Part shown: positions 1 to 8,822 of the stretch, piece after piece
How the letters are laid out: each line of letters opens with the position of its first letter
How positions within the stretch are numbered: the stretch's first letter is position 1
DNA from: Bradyrhizobium sp. ORS 285
GTDB taxonomy: Bacteria; Pseudomonadota; Alphaproteobacteria; Rhizobiales; Xanthobacteraceae
Direction of reading: 5' to 3'
DNA length: 64,000 bases
Assembly: GCF_900176205.1 (NCBI RefSeq)
Contig: NZ_LT859959.1
Location: 1,860,001-1,924,000, forward strand
Made by a program: the position numbers and the translations under genes
The notes under the pieces: model-generated
The model's database searches: none
What the model was told of the DNA's origin: nothing
The model's input: only the letters and a program-made list of their open reading frames with translations

Positions 1-2
1 CC

Positions 3-353
3 ATGTCAAACATTTCGCGCGTGGTCTCATTGATCGGGCCGGCGCGCACCAAGGATCTGATTTTCAAGGCGCGGCTGGTCGAGGCGCCGGAGGCGCTCGC
101 GCTCGGCCTGCTCAACGAGATCGTGCCCGATGCCGACACGCTGCAGGCCCGCGCGCTGGAGACGGCGAAGCTCGTCGCCTCGCATGCGCCGATCACGCTC
201 GAAGTGACCAAGGAGGCGGTGCGCCGCATCCGCCGGACGTTGTCGCGCGACGAGGGCGAAGACCTGATCCTGCGCGCTTACATGAGCGAGGATTTCCGCG
301 AGGGCATGGACGCCTTCCTGAACAAGCGGACGCCGAATTGGAAGGGCAAGTAG
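3..353 (+). CDS. Enoyl-CoA hydratase/isomerase family protein, C-terminal part
   Basis: The last ~116 residues of a crotonase-fold protein; the 5' part lies outside the window, so the methionine at position 3 is unlikely to be the true start. The visible part has the family's C-terminal pattern: a segment where EAPEALALGLLNEIV marks the end of the core fold, then helices containing ITLEVTKEAVRR and a C-terminal FREGMDAFLNKR. Crotonase enzymes hydrate or isomerise acyl-CoA thioesters in the cytoplasm. The active-site half is not visible, so the substrate cannot be judged. The next gene is a solute-binding protein on the same strand after 132 bp. Confidence 0.85.
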   Translation: MSNISRVVSLIGPARTKDLIFKARLVEAPEALALGLLNEIVPDADTLQARALETAKLVASHAPITLEVTKEAVRRIRRTLSRDEGEDLILRAYMSEDFREGMDAFLNKRTPNWKGK

Positions 354-485
354 TCCGATGCCGGTCTTGCGACCTTATGCCGAGGTCATGGGGCCGCATC
401 ACGCTTGTGTTCTTGAACTGACCACAATAAGCCAGCAGTATCCTGGTAGGATACAAGCCGGCGCTTTGAACGGGGATGAAAACAC

Positions 486-1472
486 GTGCGTAACCTGATC
501 AAGATCGCGGCCACCACGGTGGCCCTTTTCGCTAGCGCGCCGGCCTTTGCCGGCTGGGAGCCGACCAAGCCGGTCGAGATCGTCGTCGCCGCCGGCGCCG
601 GCGGCGCCTCCGATCAGATGGCCCGCATGATGCAGGCCGCAATCCAGAAGAACAACCTGCTGAAGCAGCCGGTCGTCGTGTCGCTGAAGGGCGGCGCGTC
701 CGGGGCCGAAGCACTGATGTACATGAAGTCCAGCGACGGCGACGCGAACAAGGTGCTGATCGCCTATTCGCTGATCTACATGCTGCCGCTGTCGGCCAAG
801 CTGCCGTTCGACTGGCGCGAGCTGTCGCCGGTCGCCGTCATCGCGCTCGACCAGTTCGTGCTGTGGGACAATGTCAACGGCCCGAAGACCGTCAAGGAGT
901 TCATCGACGCCGCCAAGGCATCGAGCTCGCCGTTCAAGCTCGGCGGCACCGGTTCGAAGCGCGAGGATCACGTGCTCACCGTGTTCCTCGAGAAGAAGAC
1001 CGGCGCGAAGTTCTCCTATCTGCCCTACAAGTCCGGCGGCGAGGCCGCGACGCAGCTCGTCGGCGGCCATACCGAAGCCAACGTCAACAACCCTTCTGAG
1101 AATCTCGAAGTCTGGCGCGCCGGTCAGGTGCGTCCGCTCTGCGTGTTCGACAAGGAACGCATCTCCTACACGACCAAGGTCACGGAAACGCAGTCCTGGA
1201 ACGACATCCCGACCTGCAAGGAGCAGGGCCTCGACGTGCAGTACCTGATGCTGCGCGGCATGTTCCTGCCGGGCAAGGTGACGCAGGAGCAGCAGGAGTT
1301 CTACGTCGACCTGTTCAGCAAGCTGGTGCAGACGCCGGAATACAAGGACTACATGGAGAAGCAGGCGCTCAAGCCGATCTTCCTCACGGGCAAGGACATG
1401 ATCCAGTTCCTCGAAGAGGACGGCTCGCTCAACAAGCAGCTGATGACCGAAGCCGGCTTCGTCGCGAAGTAG
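486..1472 (+). CDS. tctC: Bug/TctC-family periplasmic solute-binding protein
   Basis: 328 residues, the usual size for Bug-family receptors of tripartite tricarboxylate transporters (TTT). The first 22 residues form a signal peptide ending AFA before GW. The mature N-terminus carries the family motif around PVEIVVAAGAGGASDQ, where the ligand carboxylate is bound, followed by MARMMQ. Start is GTG with a GGGGA box about ten bases upstream. It is followed at short spacing by the small and large membrane subunits, so this is a complete C-B-A transporter unit. Bug proteins bind small carboxylates, often aromatic or dicarboxylic. The adjacent crotonase gene hints at a CoA-dependent acid degradation pathway, but the ligand is unknown. 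Confidence 0.88.
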   Translation: MRNLIKIAATTVALFASAPAFAGWEPTKPVEIVVAAGAGGASDQMARMMQAAIQKNNLLKQPVVVSLKGGASGAEALMYMKSSDGDANKVLIAYSLIYMLPLSAKLPFDWRELSPVAVIALDQFVLWDNVNGPKTVKEFIDAAKASSSPFKLGGTGSKREDHVLTVFLEKKTGAKFSYLPYKSGGEAATQLVGGHTEANVNNPSENLEVWRAGQVRPLCVFDKERISYTTKVTETQSWNDIPTCKEQGLDVQYLMLRGMFLPGKVTQEQQEFYVDLFSKLVQTPEYKDYMEKQALKPIFLTGKDMIQFLEEDGSLNKQLMTEAGFVAK

Positions 1473-1497
1473 CACGGGGCCAAGGGGAGCAGGACCG

Positions 1498-2040
1498 ATG
1501 TCCAACGCTGAGCTCGAGATCGCGGTCGACGATCCGACCGCGCCGGAGGAGAATTCTCCGTCCGTCACCTCCAACCGTGCCGTGGACGTCGGCGTGTCGC
1601 TGCTGCTGCTCGCGCTGGCCGTCGTGCTGGCCTGGGACAATTGGCGGACCGGGGCATCCTGGGACTCCACCGGGCCGGAGCCCGGCTACTTCCCGTTCTA
1701 TCTGTCGGTGATCCTCGGCGGCGCCAGCCTGTACGGAATCGGCGCCGCGTTCCTGTCGAGCAAGGAGGCGGTCGAGACCTTCGTCACGCGGGCGCAGCTG
1801 CGCCGGGTGATGGCGGTGTTCGTGCCGACGCTGCTGTTCTGCATCGCCATGCAGTTCCTCGGCATCTACGTCGCGAGCTTCCTGTTGATCGCCGGCTTCA
1901 TGCGGATCGTCGGCAAGATCGCGATCTGGAAATCGCTGCTCACGGCGTTCCTGTTCAGCGCCGTGATGTTCGTGACGTTCGACATCATCTTCGACGTGCT
2001 CATGCCCAAGGGACCGCTCGAAGCGGCGTTCGGGTACTAA
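1498..2040 (+). CDS. tctB: TctB-family small membrane subunit of a TTT transporter
   Basis: 180 residues with a hydrophilic N-terminus and about four membrane segments (approximately residues 24-42, 62-83, 104-136 and 148-170), as expected for the poorly conserved DUF1468/TctB subunit. The sequence GPEPGYFPFYLS after the first membrane helix is typical of the family. It starts 25 bp after the binding-protein gene, with GGGGAG and AGGA boxes upstream of the ATG. It should work in the inner membrane with the large subunit at 2164. Function is assigned as much by position as by sequence. Confidence 0.85.
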   Translation: MSNAELEIAVDDPTAPEENSPSVTSNRAVDVGVSLLLLALAVVLAWDNWRTGASWDSTGPEPGYFPFYLSVILGGASLYGIGAAFLSSKEAVETFVTRAQLRRVMAVFVPTLLFCIAMQFLGIYVASFLLIAGFMRIVGKIAIWKSLLTAFLFSAVMFVTFDIIFDVLMPKGPLEAAFGY

Positions 2041-2060
2041 CACCATCGGTCTATCCCCAC

Positions 2061-2140
2061 GTCATTGCGAGCGCAGCGAAGCAATCCAGACTCGAACGCG
2101 CAACCCTGGATTGCTTCGTCGCTTCGCTCCTCGCAATGAC
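2061..2140 (+). repeat. Palindromic intergenic repeat, GTCATTGCGAGC family
   Basis: Two inverted arms begin GTCATTGCGAGCG and end CGCAATGAC, each with an internal GAAGCAATCC / GGATTGCTTC pair. They lie between the small and large transporter subunits. The same family recurs at 40012-40085, with a half copy at 62411-62441. The transcript could fold into a long hairpin inside the operon. Such elements are common in Bradyrhizobium intergenic DNA. Confidence 0.85.
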
Positions 2141-2163
2141 GAGGAAACAGTTGGATTGAAATC

Positions 2164-3684
2164 ATGGAAGCCTTGGGTCTGCTGCTGCACGGGTTCGCGG
2201 TCCTCCTGACCTGGAAGACGCTGCTCTTGATGATGGTCGGGCTGGTGCTCGGCGTGTTCGTCGGCGTGCTGCCGGGGCTCGGGGGCCCCAACGGCGTCGC
2301 CATCCTGCTGCCGCTGACCTTCTCGATGGATCCCACCTCGGCCATCGTGATGCTGTCCTGCATCTATTGGGGCGCGCTGTTCGGCGGCGCCATCACCTCG
2401 ATCCTGTTCAACATCCCCGGCGAGGCCTGGTCGGTCGCGACTACCTTCGACGGCTATCCGATGGCGCAGCAGGGCAAGGCGGCGGAGGCGCTGACGGCGG
2501 CCTTCACCTCGTCCTTCATCGGCTCGCTGGTCGCGGTGCTGCTGATCACATTTCTTGCGCCGTGGATCTCGTCCTTCGCGCTGAAGTTCGGACCGCCGGA
2601 GTTCTTCGCGGTCTATCTGCTGACCTTCTGCTCCTTCGTCGGCCTGGGACGCGAGGACAAGCACAAGACCGTCATTGCGATGGCGCTCGGCCTGCTGCTT
2701 GCCGGCGTCGGCATGGATACGGTGTCGGGTCAGCTGCGCATGACGTTCGGCTCGACCGACCTCTTGCGCGGCATCAACTTCCTGGTCGCCGTGATCGGCC
2801 TGTTCGGCATCAGCGAGATCCTGCTGACCATGGAGGAGCGCCTCGCGCTGCGCGGCCACGCGGCGTCGATCTCGCTGCGCACGGTGCTCGCTGTGTGGAA
2901 GGACCTGCCGAAATACTGGATGACCCTGCTGCGCTCCTCGGTGATCGGCTGCTGGCTCGGCATCACCCCGGGCGGCGCGATCGCAGCGTCTTTCATGGGC
3001 TACAATCTCGCCAAGCGCTTCTCCAAGGACCAGAACAGCTTTGGCAAGGGCCGCATCGAAGGCGTGTTCGCGCCTGAGACCGCCGCGCATGCCTCGGGCA
3101 CCGCGGCGCTGCTGCCGATGCTCGCGCTCGGCATTCCCGGCTCGGGCACTGCGGCGATCCTGCTCGGCGGCCTGATGGTGTGGGGCCTCAATCCCGGACC
3201 GCTGTTGTTCGTCGAGCACAAGGATTTCGTCTGGGGCCTCATTGCGTCGATGTATCTCGGCAATGTCGTCGGTCTCGTGCTGGTGCTCTCGACCGTACCG
3301 ATCTTTGCTTCCATCCTTCGCGTGCCGTTCGCGGCGGTAGCGCCGATGATCGTGGTGTCCTGCGCGATCGGCGCCTATGCGATCCAGAACGCGATGTTCG
3401 ATGTCTGGCTGATGCTCGGCTTCGGTGTGGTCGGTTATGTCTTCAAGAAGATCAAGATCCCGCTGGCGCCGTTCACGCTCGCGCTGGTGCTGGGCAGCCG
3501 CGCCGAGGACGCCTTCCGGCAGTCGATGATCATTTCCGGCGGCAACATGAAGGTGTTCTGGGCGAACGGCCTGGTCGGCACCATCACGACGCTGGCGATC
3601 GTGCTGCTGTTCTGGCCGCTGATCGACCGACTGGTCGCGAGCTTCGGGAAGTCGACCCCGCCGGCGGCGAAGGTCGAGGCGTAG
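2164..3684 (+). CDS. tctA: TctA-family large membrane subunit of a TTT transporter
   Basis: 506 residues, standard TctA length, with about twelve membrane segments. Both conserved glycine-rich family motifs are visible: GVLPGLGGPNGVAILLPL near residue 35 with the following ALFGGAITSILFNIPGE, and the second-half counterpart LGIPGSGTAAILLGG near residue 320. These halves form the ion-coupled permease that moves the acid delivered by the binding protein. The ribosome binding site is weak and the gene sits just after a palindromic repeat, which may reduce or tune its expression relative to the two upstream genes. Confidence 0.93.
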   Translation: MEALGLLLHGFAVLLTWKTLLLMMVGLVLGVFVGVLPGLGGPNGVAILLPLTFSMDPTSAIVMLSCIYWGALFGGAITSILFNIPGEAWSVATTFDGYPMAQQGKAAEALTAAFTSSFIGSLVAVLLITFLAPWISSFALKFGPPEFFAVYLLTFCSFVGLGREDKHKTVIAMALGLLLAGVGMDTVSGQLRMTFGSTDLLRGINFLVAVIGLFGISEILLTMEERLALRGHAASISLRTVLAVWKDLPKYWMTLLRSSVIGCWLGITPGGAIAASFMGYNLAKRFSKDQNSFGKGRIEGVFAPETAAHASGTAALLPMLALGIPGSGTAAILLGGLMVWGLNPGPLLFVEHKDFVWGLIASMYLGNVVGLVLVLSTVPIFASILRVPFAAVAPMIVVSCAIGAYAIQNAMFDVWLMLGFGVVGYVFKKIKIPLAPFTLALVLGSRAEDAFRQSMIISGGNMKVFWANGLVGTITTLAIVLLFWPLIDRLVASFGKSTPPAAKVEA

Positions 3685-3689
3685 GGAAT

Positions 3690-3887
3690 AGGCCGCGGCG
3701 TCTCGGGCCTCATGGTTCGAGACGCGCCGCGGGACACCTTGTGTTTAGCCAATGTCGCCCGGGGCGCGGCGCTCCTCACCATCAGGGTAACCTTCTTGCC
3801 GCCAATCCTGCCCCTCGTCCTGAGGAGCCCGCCTCTTGGCGGGCGTCTCGAAGGACGGCCGCAGCGAGGTGAGCGCCAAGCCAGCTC
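3690..3887. repeat. Intergenic region with a CTGAGGAGC / GTCTCGAAGGACGG type repeat
   Basis: Between the converging transporter and autotransporter genes. It contains CCTCGTCCTGAGGAGC, then GCCCGCC ttg GGCGGGC-like arms, then GTCTCGAAGGACGG (about 3809-3856), with a partial copy of GGTTCGAGACGCGCC near 3715. The same family is seen at 58076-58116 and 58208-58253. No gene is apparent here. Confidence 0.65.
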
Positions 3888-6800
3888 TCACCACGCGTAG
3901 CGCACCGTTCCTTTTCCGGCATACGACCGCGTGACGTTCGACGCTTCGCTCTCGAATGTGGCCATCGCGCTCCAGCCGTTCAGCCAGCTCATCTCGACCG
4001 AGGTCGTCGTCAGTGCGGAGTCGCGTGCCTGCGCCGCGCCGTTGACGACGAAGCTCGCGCCCGGGAGCGTCTGGAAAGTGGCGGCCACCGAGCGCTCGGG
4101 ATTGAAGTCGTGCGCCCAGGCGAGGCGGCCGCGCAGAGTGAGAGCGCCATCCGCCAGCGCATAGGATTTGTCCGTACGCAGGCCGAGCTCGGTGCGCGTG
4201 TCGGTGACGGTCTTGCCGGCGTAGGTCAGGGCGAAGGTCCCGGCACCCGCTGTGGCTTGCTCGACGTAAGCCGGCAGGCGCAGGCTGGTGACTTGCGCGG
4301 CTGCATAAGGCGTGACGCCGATGCCGCCGAGCGGCGCGACGAGCCGAGTGCCGCCCTCGATCCGGCCGGTCCAGGCGTTGGCCTGATAGCTCGCGTGCAG
4401 CCGGTCGGTGCCGGAGATGGTGACGGTGCGGTCGGTCGTGACGTCCTGCCAGCCATAGGCCAGCGCCGCGCGCAGATAGCTCGGGCCGACATGGTGATGC
4501 AGATACGCGCCGGCCTGGAACAGGTCGGAGCGGCCCGAGCCGAGGCCATTGACGCTGAAACTGGTGCCGCCGCCGGCGAGCGCGAAGCCCGCGATGGTCT
4601 GCGGCGCGATCCGATAGTCGGCGCCGACGGCGGTGCCGGCTATCCGGCTGGTGGTGTCGTTCGAGCCGACGGTTGCATTGCCGCTGGTCGATTGCGCGCC
4701 GCCGAAGCCAGCGGCCCAGACGTTCCAGCGCTGCGCGAAGTCTGCGGGCTTTTCGTCCGGCAGCATCGCGAAGGCATCGGTGCGCTTGCGCGACGTCTCG
4801 GCATAGTTGGTCGCACCGCCGGCTTGACGTTGCGCGAAGGGATCGGTGAGCAGGCCGGCGAATTGGCTCATGGCGTTGAAGGTGGTCTGCTGCACGCCGG
4901 TGGCGCTCTCGCCGGACGCCTGCGTCAGGCCGACCTGATTGAGCTTGCCGAACACGACCGGAATGTCGCCGGTGCGATCGAAGAACGCCGACAGCGTATC
5001 GCCGACCGCCTTCTGATTGCCGTTGAGGCCGCCGGGCAGGGCGAAGGCAAGGACCAGGTCGAGATAGACGTTGTTGGCGTCGTAGCTCAGGCTGGTCTTG
5101 AAGCCGGAGGGCAGATTCGTCTTCACCACCGCGCCGAAGCTGCCGGAGAGGCCGCCGCTCGCCGTCAGAATGGTGTAGCGCTTGTCGACATAACCGCCGT
5201 TGGCGAAGGCCGCATTCACCGTGGCGCCGCCGAGGGTGGCCGACCCGGTGACGCTCGTGAATGAGGCTGTCGTTGGATTGAGCTGCACCAGATAGGCCGC
5301 GCCGGACTGGAACGCGAGATTCCCGACGATCGTCATCGACGAGCCGGCGGTGCCGTTACCGGGCGCGAGCGTGCCGCCATTGTTGATACTGACGGTCATT
5401 GGCGGATCGACGAGGCCCGCGCCCATCAGCGTGCCGCCGGCATTCACGGTCACTCCCGAGGTGTTGGTGATCGCACCGGCGATATCGAGCACGCCGCCAT
5501 TGATGATGGTGGCGCCAGTGTAGTTGTTCGTGCCGGTGAGCGTCATCCGGCCAGAGCCCGTCTTTGTAAAGCCGCCGCTGCCTGTGATCGCGCCGGAGAA
5601 CGTCGTGCTACCGTTGTTGCCGCCTGCCGTCAGCGTCGCCGCGCCGAGCAGCACATTGCCATTTCCCGCAAGCGAGCCGATGCTCTGGTCGAAGCCGTTG
5701 AGGTCCAGCGTGGCGCCTGATGCAATCATGAACGCGCTGGCCGAGGCGAGCACGCCGGAGGCGCCGGCCTGCAAGCTGCCCGCGCTGATCGTCGTCTGCC
5801 CGGTGTAGGTGGTCGGCCCGTCGAGCCGCATCGTGCCGGTGCCGACCTTGGTGAAGCCGCCGCTGCCCGAGATCGTGCCGGTGTAGCTCGTGCTGGAGTT
5901 GTCGCCGCCTGAGGTCAGCGTGCCCGCGCCGAGCAGCACTGCGCCGCCGCCGGTCAGCGAGGCAATGGTCTGATTGAAGCCGTTGAGATCGAGCGTGCCG
6001 CCATTGTCGACCTCGACGGAGCTCAGGGGGGCGAAGGCGCCGGCCGCACCTGCCCGCAACGTGCCGCCATCGACGATGGTTGGCCCGGTGTATGTGTTGG
6101 TGCCGCTGAGCGTGAGCACGCCGGGGCCGCTCTTGTCGAAGGTGCCGCTGCCCGAGATTGCGCCCGAGAACACGGTGGCGCCGCCATTGTCGCCGACCGC
6201 GAGCGAGCCGTTGCTGCCGAGCAGCACGTTGCCGCTGCCGCCCAATCCGCCGATGGTCTGGCCGGTGCCGTCGATATCGAGCGTCGCGCCGCTCGCGATC
6301 ATGTAGCTGCTGGCGACCGAGAGAACGCCGGACGCGCCGGTCCGCAACGTGCCGCCGCTGATGAAGGTGTCGCCGGCGTAGCTGGTGACCCCGGTCAGCG
6401 TGAGGATACCGGCGCCGAGCTTGGTCAGCCCACCGCTGCCGGTGATCGTGCCGCTGAGCGCGGCGTTGTTGCCGTTGGTGTCGAAGCTGCCGCCGCCGGC
6501 GTTGAGCGTGATGTTGCGGGCCGAACTGAAGCCCGCGAGAACTTGTAGCGTGCCGCCGCCGAAGGAGAGCCCGCCGGAGGCGGCGCCGAGATTGGCATCG
6601 GAGGAGACCGCGAGCGTGCCCTGGTTGATTGCCCACGGGGTGACGGCGCTCGTAGTGCCGGTCAAGGTCCAAGTGCCGGTGCCGGTCTTCACGAAGCTGG
6701 AGAAGCCCTGGTATTGCGCCGAGCCGCCGATATTGGAGATGTCGAACGTGCCGTTGGCCGCGCCGCCGAGCCGGAAGGTGTCGCTGCCCGCGCCGACCAC

Positions 6801-7868
6801 GTTGCCGTTGATGATCGAGCTCGCCCAGATCTCCAGCGTGTTGCTGCCGCCGGTGAAGGTGATGGCGTTGCCAAAGAGATTGCCGCCGGCGTCGTTTCCG
6901 CCCGAAATCGTCCCGCTGTTGATGATCGCGAGATTGCTGCCGCGGACGCCGTCCCCGGCGAGGCCCATTTGACCGCTGCCGGTCCCGCCCTGGCCCGAGC
7001 CTGACCCGCCCGAACTTCCGCCGGCAATGATGCCGGAATTGACCAGCGTGCCGCCGGCAGCGAAGATCACGCCCGAGCCGCCCGAACCTCCGTTGCCGCC
7101 CGCGCTGCTCCCGTTGTTGGCCGTGGCGTTGCCGCCATCTCCGCCGTCGCCGCCCGCGATCGTGCCGGCGTTGGTGAGCATCACATTGGTGCCGGTCAGC
7201 AAGGCCCCATAGCCGCCGTCGCCGCCATTACCTCCATAGCCGGCGAGTCCGCTCGAAACGCCGCCGTCGCCGCCTCGGCCGCCACTGACTGTCCCGGTGT
7301 TGCTGTAGGTGAGGCCATTGCCGTCGATGACGACGCCATAGCCGGCAGCGCCGCCGCCACCGCCGCCGTGATTGCCGCTGGTCGTGCCGCCGCGCCCGCC
7401 GTTGCCGCCGGTGATCGCGGCGGCATTTGTGGTGCTGGTGGTTACGAGCGCACCGTGCGCGCCGCCCCCACCGCCGCCACCGCCGCTAGAAGTGGCGCCC
7501 GATCCGCCTGTGTTTCCCCTGTCTCCCGGTCCTAAGCCGCCTGAACCGCCAACGACGGCTCCGGCGTTAGCCGATCCGCCGAAGCCACCGGTGACGCCGG
7601 CGCCGCCGCCGCCAGGACCGATCGGCGTGCCAGATTCATTGCTGCCATTGCTCCCGGCGCCGGTGGCCGAACTCGTCCCGCCATTCGTCAAGGTGCTGGA
7701 AATGCTGCCGCCAGAGCCGCCACTGGTCGCCTGCGCGAGTGCGGCGTTGGACATCAGCAGCGAGGACGCCAGTGCCGTTGCCGACAGCCAGAACCGCCGC
7801 GCGCGCTGCGGCCGTCTGAACGGGGCGGAATGAAGTTGGGTGGCGAACAGCACTTCAGTCCTTTGCAC
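3888..7868 (-). CDS. Large glycine-rich autotransporter (type V secretion) with PATR repeats
   Basis: 1326 residues. The N-terminus has a long signal peptide with a basic stretch (RRPQRARR) and cleavage near NAALAQ. Residues ~47-330 are very glycine-rich (runs such as GGGGGGGG, GGNGGDGG) and resemble PE_PGRS or other low-complexity adhesins. Residues ~370-850 hold about four autotransporter-associated beta-strand repeats of the form FTKxGxGxLTLxGxxxYTG followed by GGxLxxG. The last ~275 residues form an outer-membrane beta-barrel domain ending in the expected aromatic residue (VRYAW). The protein is probably displayed on or released from the cell surface. The start may be GTG at 7853, which has an AAGGA box five bases upstream, rather than the GTG at 7868. 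Confidence 0.92.
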   Translation of the reverse strand: MQRTEVLFATQLHSAPFRRPQRARRFWLSATALASSLLMSNAALAQATSGGSGGSISSTLTNGGTSSATGAGSNGSNESGTPIGPGGGGAGVTGGFGGSANAGAVVGGSGGLGPGDRGNTGGSGATSSGGGGGGGGAHGALVTTSTTNAAAITGGNGGRGGTTSGNHGGGGGGAAGYGVVIDGNGLTYSNTGTVSGGRGGDGGVSSGLAGYGGNGGDGGYGALLTGTNVMLTNAGTIAGGDGGDGGNATANNGSSAGGNGGSGGSGVIFAAGGTLVNSGIIAGGSSGGSGSGQGGTGSGQMGLAGDGVRGSNLAIINSGTISGGNDAGGNLFGNAITFTGGSNTLEIWASSIINGNVVGAGSDTFRLGGAANGTFDISNIGGSAQYQGFSSFVKTGTGTWTLTGTTSAVTPWAINQGTLAVSSDANLGAASGGLSFGGGTLQVLAGFSSARNITLNAGGGSFDTNGNNAALSGTITGSGGLTKLGAGILTLTGVTSYAGDTFISGGTLRTGASGVLSVASSYMIASGATLDIDGTGQTIGGLGGSGNVLLGSNGSLAVGDNGGATVFSGAISGSGTFDKSGPGVLTLSGTNTYTGPTIVDGGTLRAGAAGAFAPLSSVEVDNGGTLDLNGFNQTIASLTGGGAVLLGAGTLTSGGDNSSTSYTGTISGSGGFTKVGTGTMRLDGPTTYTGQTTISAGSLQAGASGVLASASAFMIASGATLDLNGFDQSIGSLAGNGNVLLGAATLTAGGNNGSTTFSGAITGSGGFTKTGSGRMTLTGTNNYTGATIINGGVLDIAGAITNTSGVTVNAGGTLMGAGLVDPPMTVSINNGGTLAPGNGTAGSSMTIVGNLAFQSGAAYLVQLNPTTASFTSVTGSATLGGATVNAAFANGGYVDKRYTILTASGGLSGSFGAVVKTNLPSGFKTSLSYDANNVYLDLVLAFALPGGLNGNQKAVGDTLSAFFDRTGDIPVVFGKLNQVGLTQASGESATGVQQTTFNAMSQFAGLLTDPFAQRQAGGATNYAETSRKRTDAFAMLPDEKPADFAQRWNVWAAGFGGAQSTSGNATVGSNDTTSRIAGTAVGADYRIAPQTIAGFALAGGGTSFSVNGLGSGRSDLFQAGAYLHHHVGPSYLRAALAYGWQDVTTDRTVTISGTDRLHASYQANAWTGRIEGGTRLVAPLGGIGVTPYAAAQVTSLRLPAYVEQATAGAGTFALTYAGKTVTDTRTELGLRTDKSYALADGALTLRGRLAWAHDFNPERSVAATFQTLPGASFVVNGAAQARDSALTTTSVEMSWLNGWSAMATFESEASNVTRSYAGKGTVRYAW

Positions 7869-8328
7869 AACTCACGTTCAAGCCGGCCCCGGATCGAGGC
7901 ATAGGCTCTGACGAAGTGCAGGTAAAACACGCAGACCGGTACTGTGACTTTTTGGGTGGATCCGGGATTGCCCTGCTTCGTTTCGCTCTGTTGCTGATGC
8001 GCAACGTCGGATGCGAGAGGAGCACGGTGGGGGGCTCCTGTCCCGCACCACCGGTCGTAGCGGACCGTCGGCTTGCCGGCATACGACCCTGTCGCGGATC
8101 GCAAGCGAACTTGGCGCCTCCGCCACGTTCATGAGGCCACAGCTTCGCAGCGGCGGACCGTTGTTCGAATCGCTCCGGCGCTTCTCCAGAGGTTGTGTCT
8201 TTGCGATGACAGCATTTTAGGCAGAGCGGTGGTAGGCTTCATTCATGGGCAGATTTCGTCCTGCTCAGCGTGGTGCCGCCTCACGGATGGTCATCGCGCC
8301 CTGATGTTTCCTCCCGAGACGATCTCTT
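7869..8328. other. Non-coding stretch upstream of the autotransporter
   Basis: About 460 bp that should hold the autotransporter promoter on the minus strand. No open frame here has a convincing protein or ribosome binding site. A plus-strand terminator at 8329-8356 suggests a plus-strand transcript ends here (see findings). Confidence 0.5.
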
Positions 8329-8356
8329 GCCCGGCGCTTGCGTCGGGCTTTTTTTT
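8329..8356 (+). terminator. Rho-independent terminator without an obvious upstream gene
   Basis: The stem GCCCGGCG (8329-8336) pairs with CGTCGGGC (8341-8348) with one wobble pair, has a four-base loop CTTG, and is followed directly by eight T residues. No plus-strand gene ends nearby, so it may terminate a small RNA starting somewhere in 8150-8280. Confidence 0.75.
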
Positions 8357-8405
8357 CGCCGGGCTCGTTGGTGAGTTCAGCGCGCTTCAGTTCATCCGGG
8401 GACAC

Positions 8406-8446
8406 AAAAACGAAAGCCTCCGTCCGGCTGATCGGACGAAGGCTTT
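8406..8446 (-). terminator. Rho-independent terminator of the small gene at 8494-8655
   Basis: Read on the minus strand, AAGCCTTCGTCCG pairs with CGGACGGAGGCTT around a short loop, followed by TCGTTTTTG. It lies 48 bp downstream of the small gene's stop codon, which supports that gene as a real transcription unit. Confidence 0.82.
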
Positions 8447-8493
8447 GTCGGAAAACATTGTGAGGACGCGCGTGAACCCGCGTCAGCTGCGTC

Positions 8494-8655
8494 TCAGTTG
8501 ACGGTCTCCTCGACCGGCATGTGGTACCAGTCGGACTCGTTGTCGAGCATCGTCTCGTCGAACGGAAGCGCGCTGCCATGGTTCAAAGCGGCCGCGTTGA
8601 CGTCGCGAACCATATCCATGGCCGATAGAAACTCGTTCAACTCGGATGCGCTCAT
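8494..8655 (-). CDS. Small acidic hypothetical protein, 53 residues
   Basis: A small frame starting with MSASELNEFLSAMD and ending PVEETVN, with an acidic middle (FDETMLDNESDWYH). The ATG at 8655 is preceded by a strong GAGGAG box at good spacing, and a rho-independent terminator follows the stop codon. These signals make it a real monocistronic gene although it matches no family I recognise. The composition suggests a small soluble cytoplasmic protein. Function unknown. Confidence 0.75.
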   Translation of the reverse strand: MSASELNEFLSAMDMVRDVNAAALNHGSALPFDETMLDNESDWYHMPVEETVN

Positions 8656-8822
8656 GACCCGCTACTCCTCACGCCCGCGGGCCACCTCAGGTCCGCGTCA
8701 ACTGATGAGAAGAGGTTAACGCGGTCTCGCTCTGGCCTCAATCCCGCCCAGGTCGAAGTTCCAACGTGGTGACATCTGGGCCACAGCGGCAGGATGCCGC
8801 GGCTCCGTCATATTGCACCTGC

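Noticed and set aside
399..1670. Long minus-strand open frame opposite the tctC gene
   Set aside because: Its sequence is arginine- and leucine-rich shadow coding of a high-GC gene; the plus-strand Bug protein has a signal peptide and family motifs.
2062..3219. 385-codon minus-strand frame opposite tctA
   Set aside because: Low-complexity Q/R/H/A composition typical of antisense shadows; begins in a palindromic repeat.
4110..5264. Plus-strand frame opposite the autotransporter barrel
   Set aside because: Antisense shadow with no domain; the opposite strand is clearly coding.
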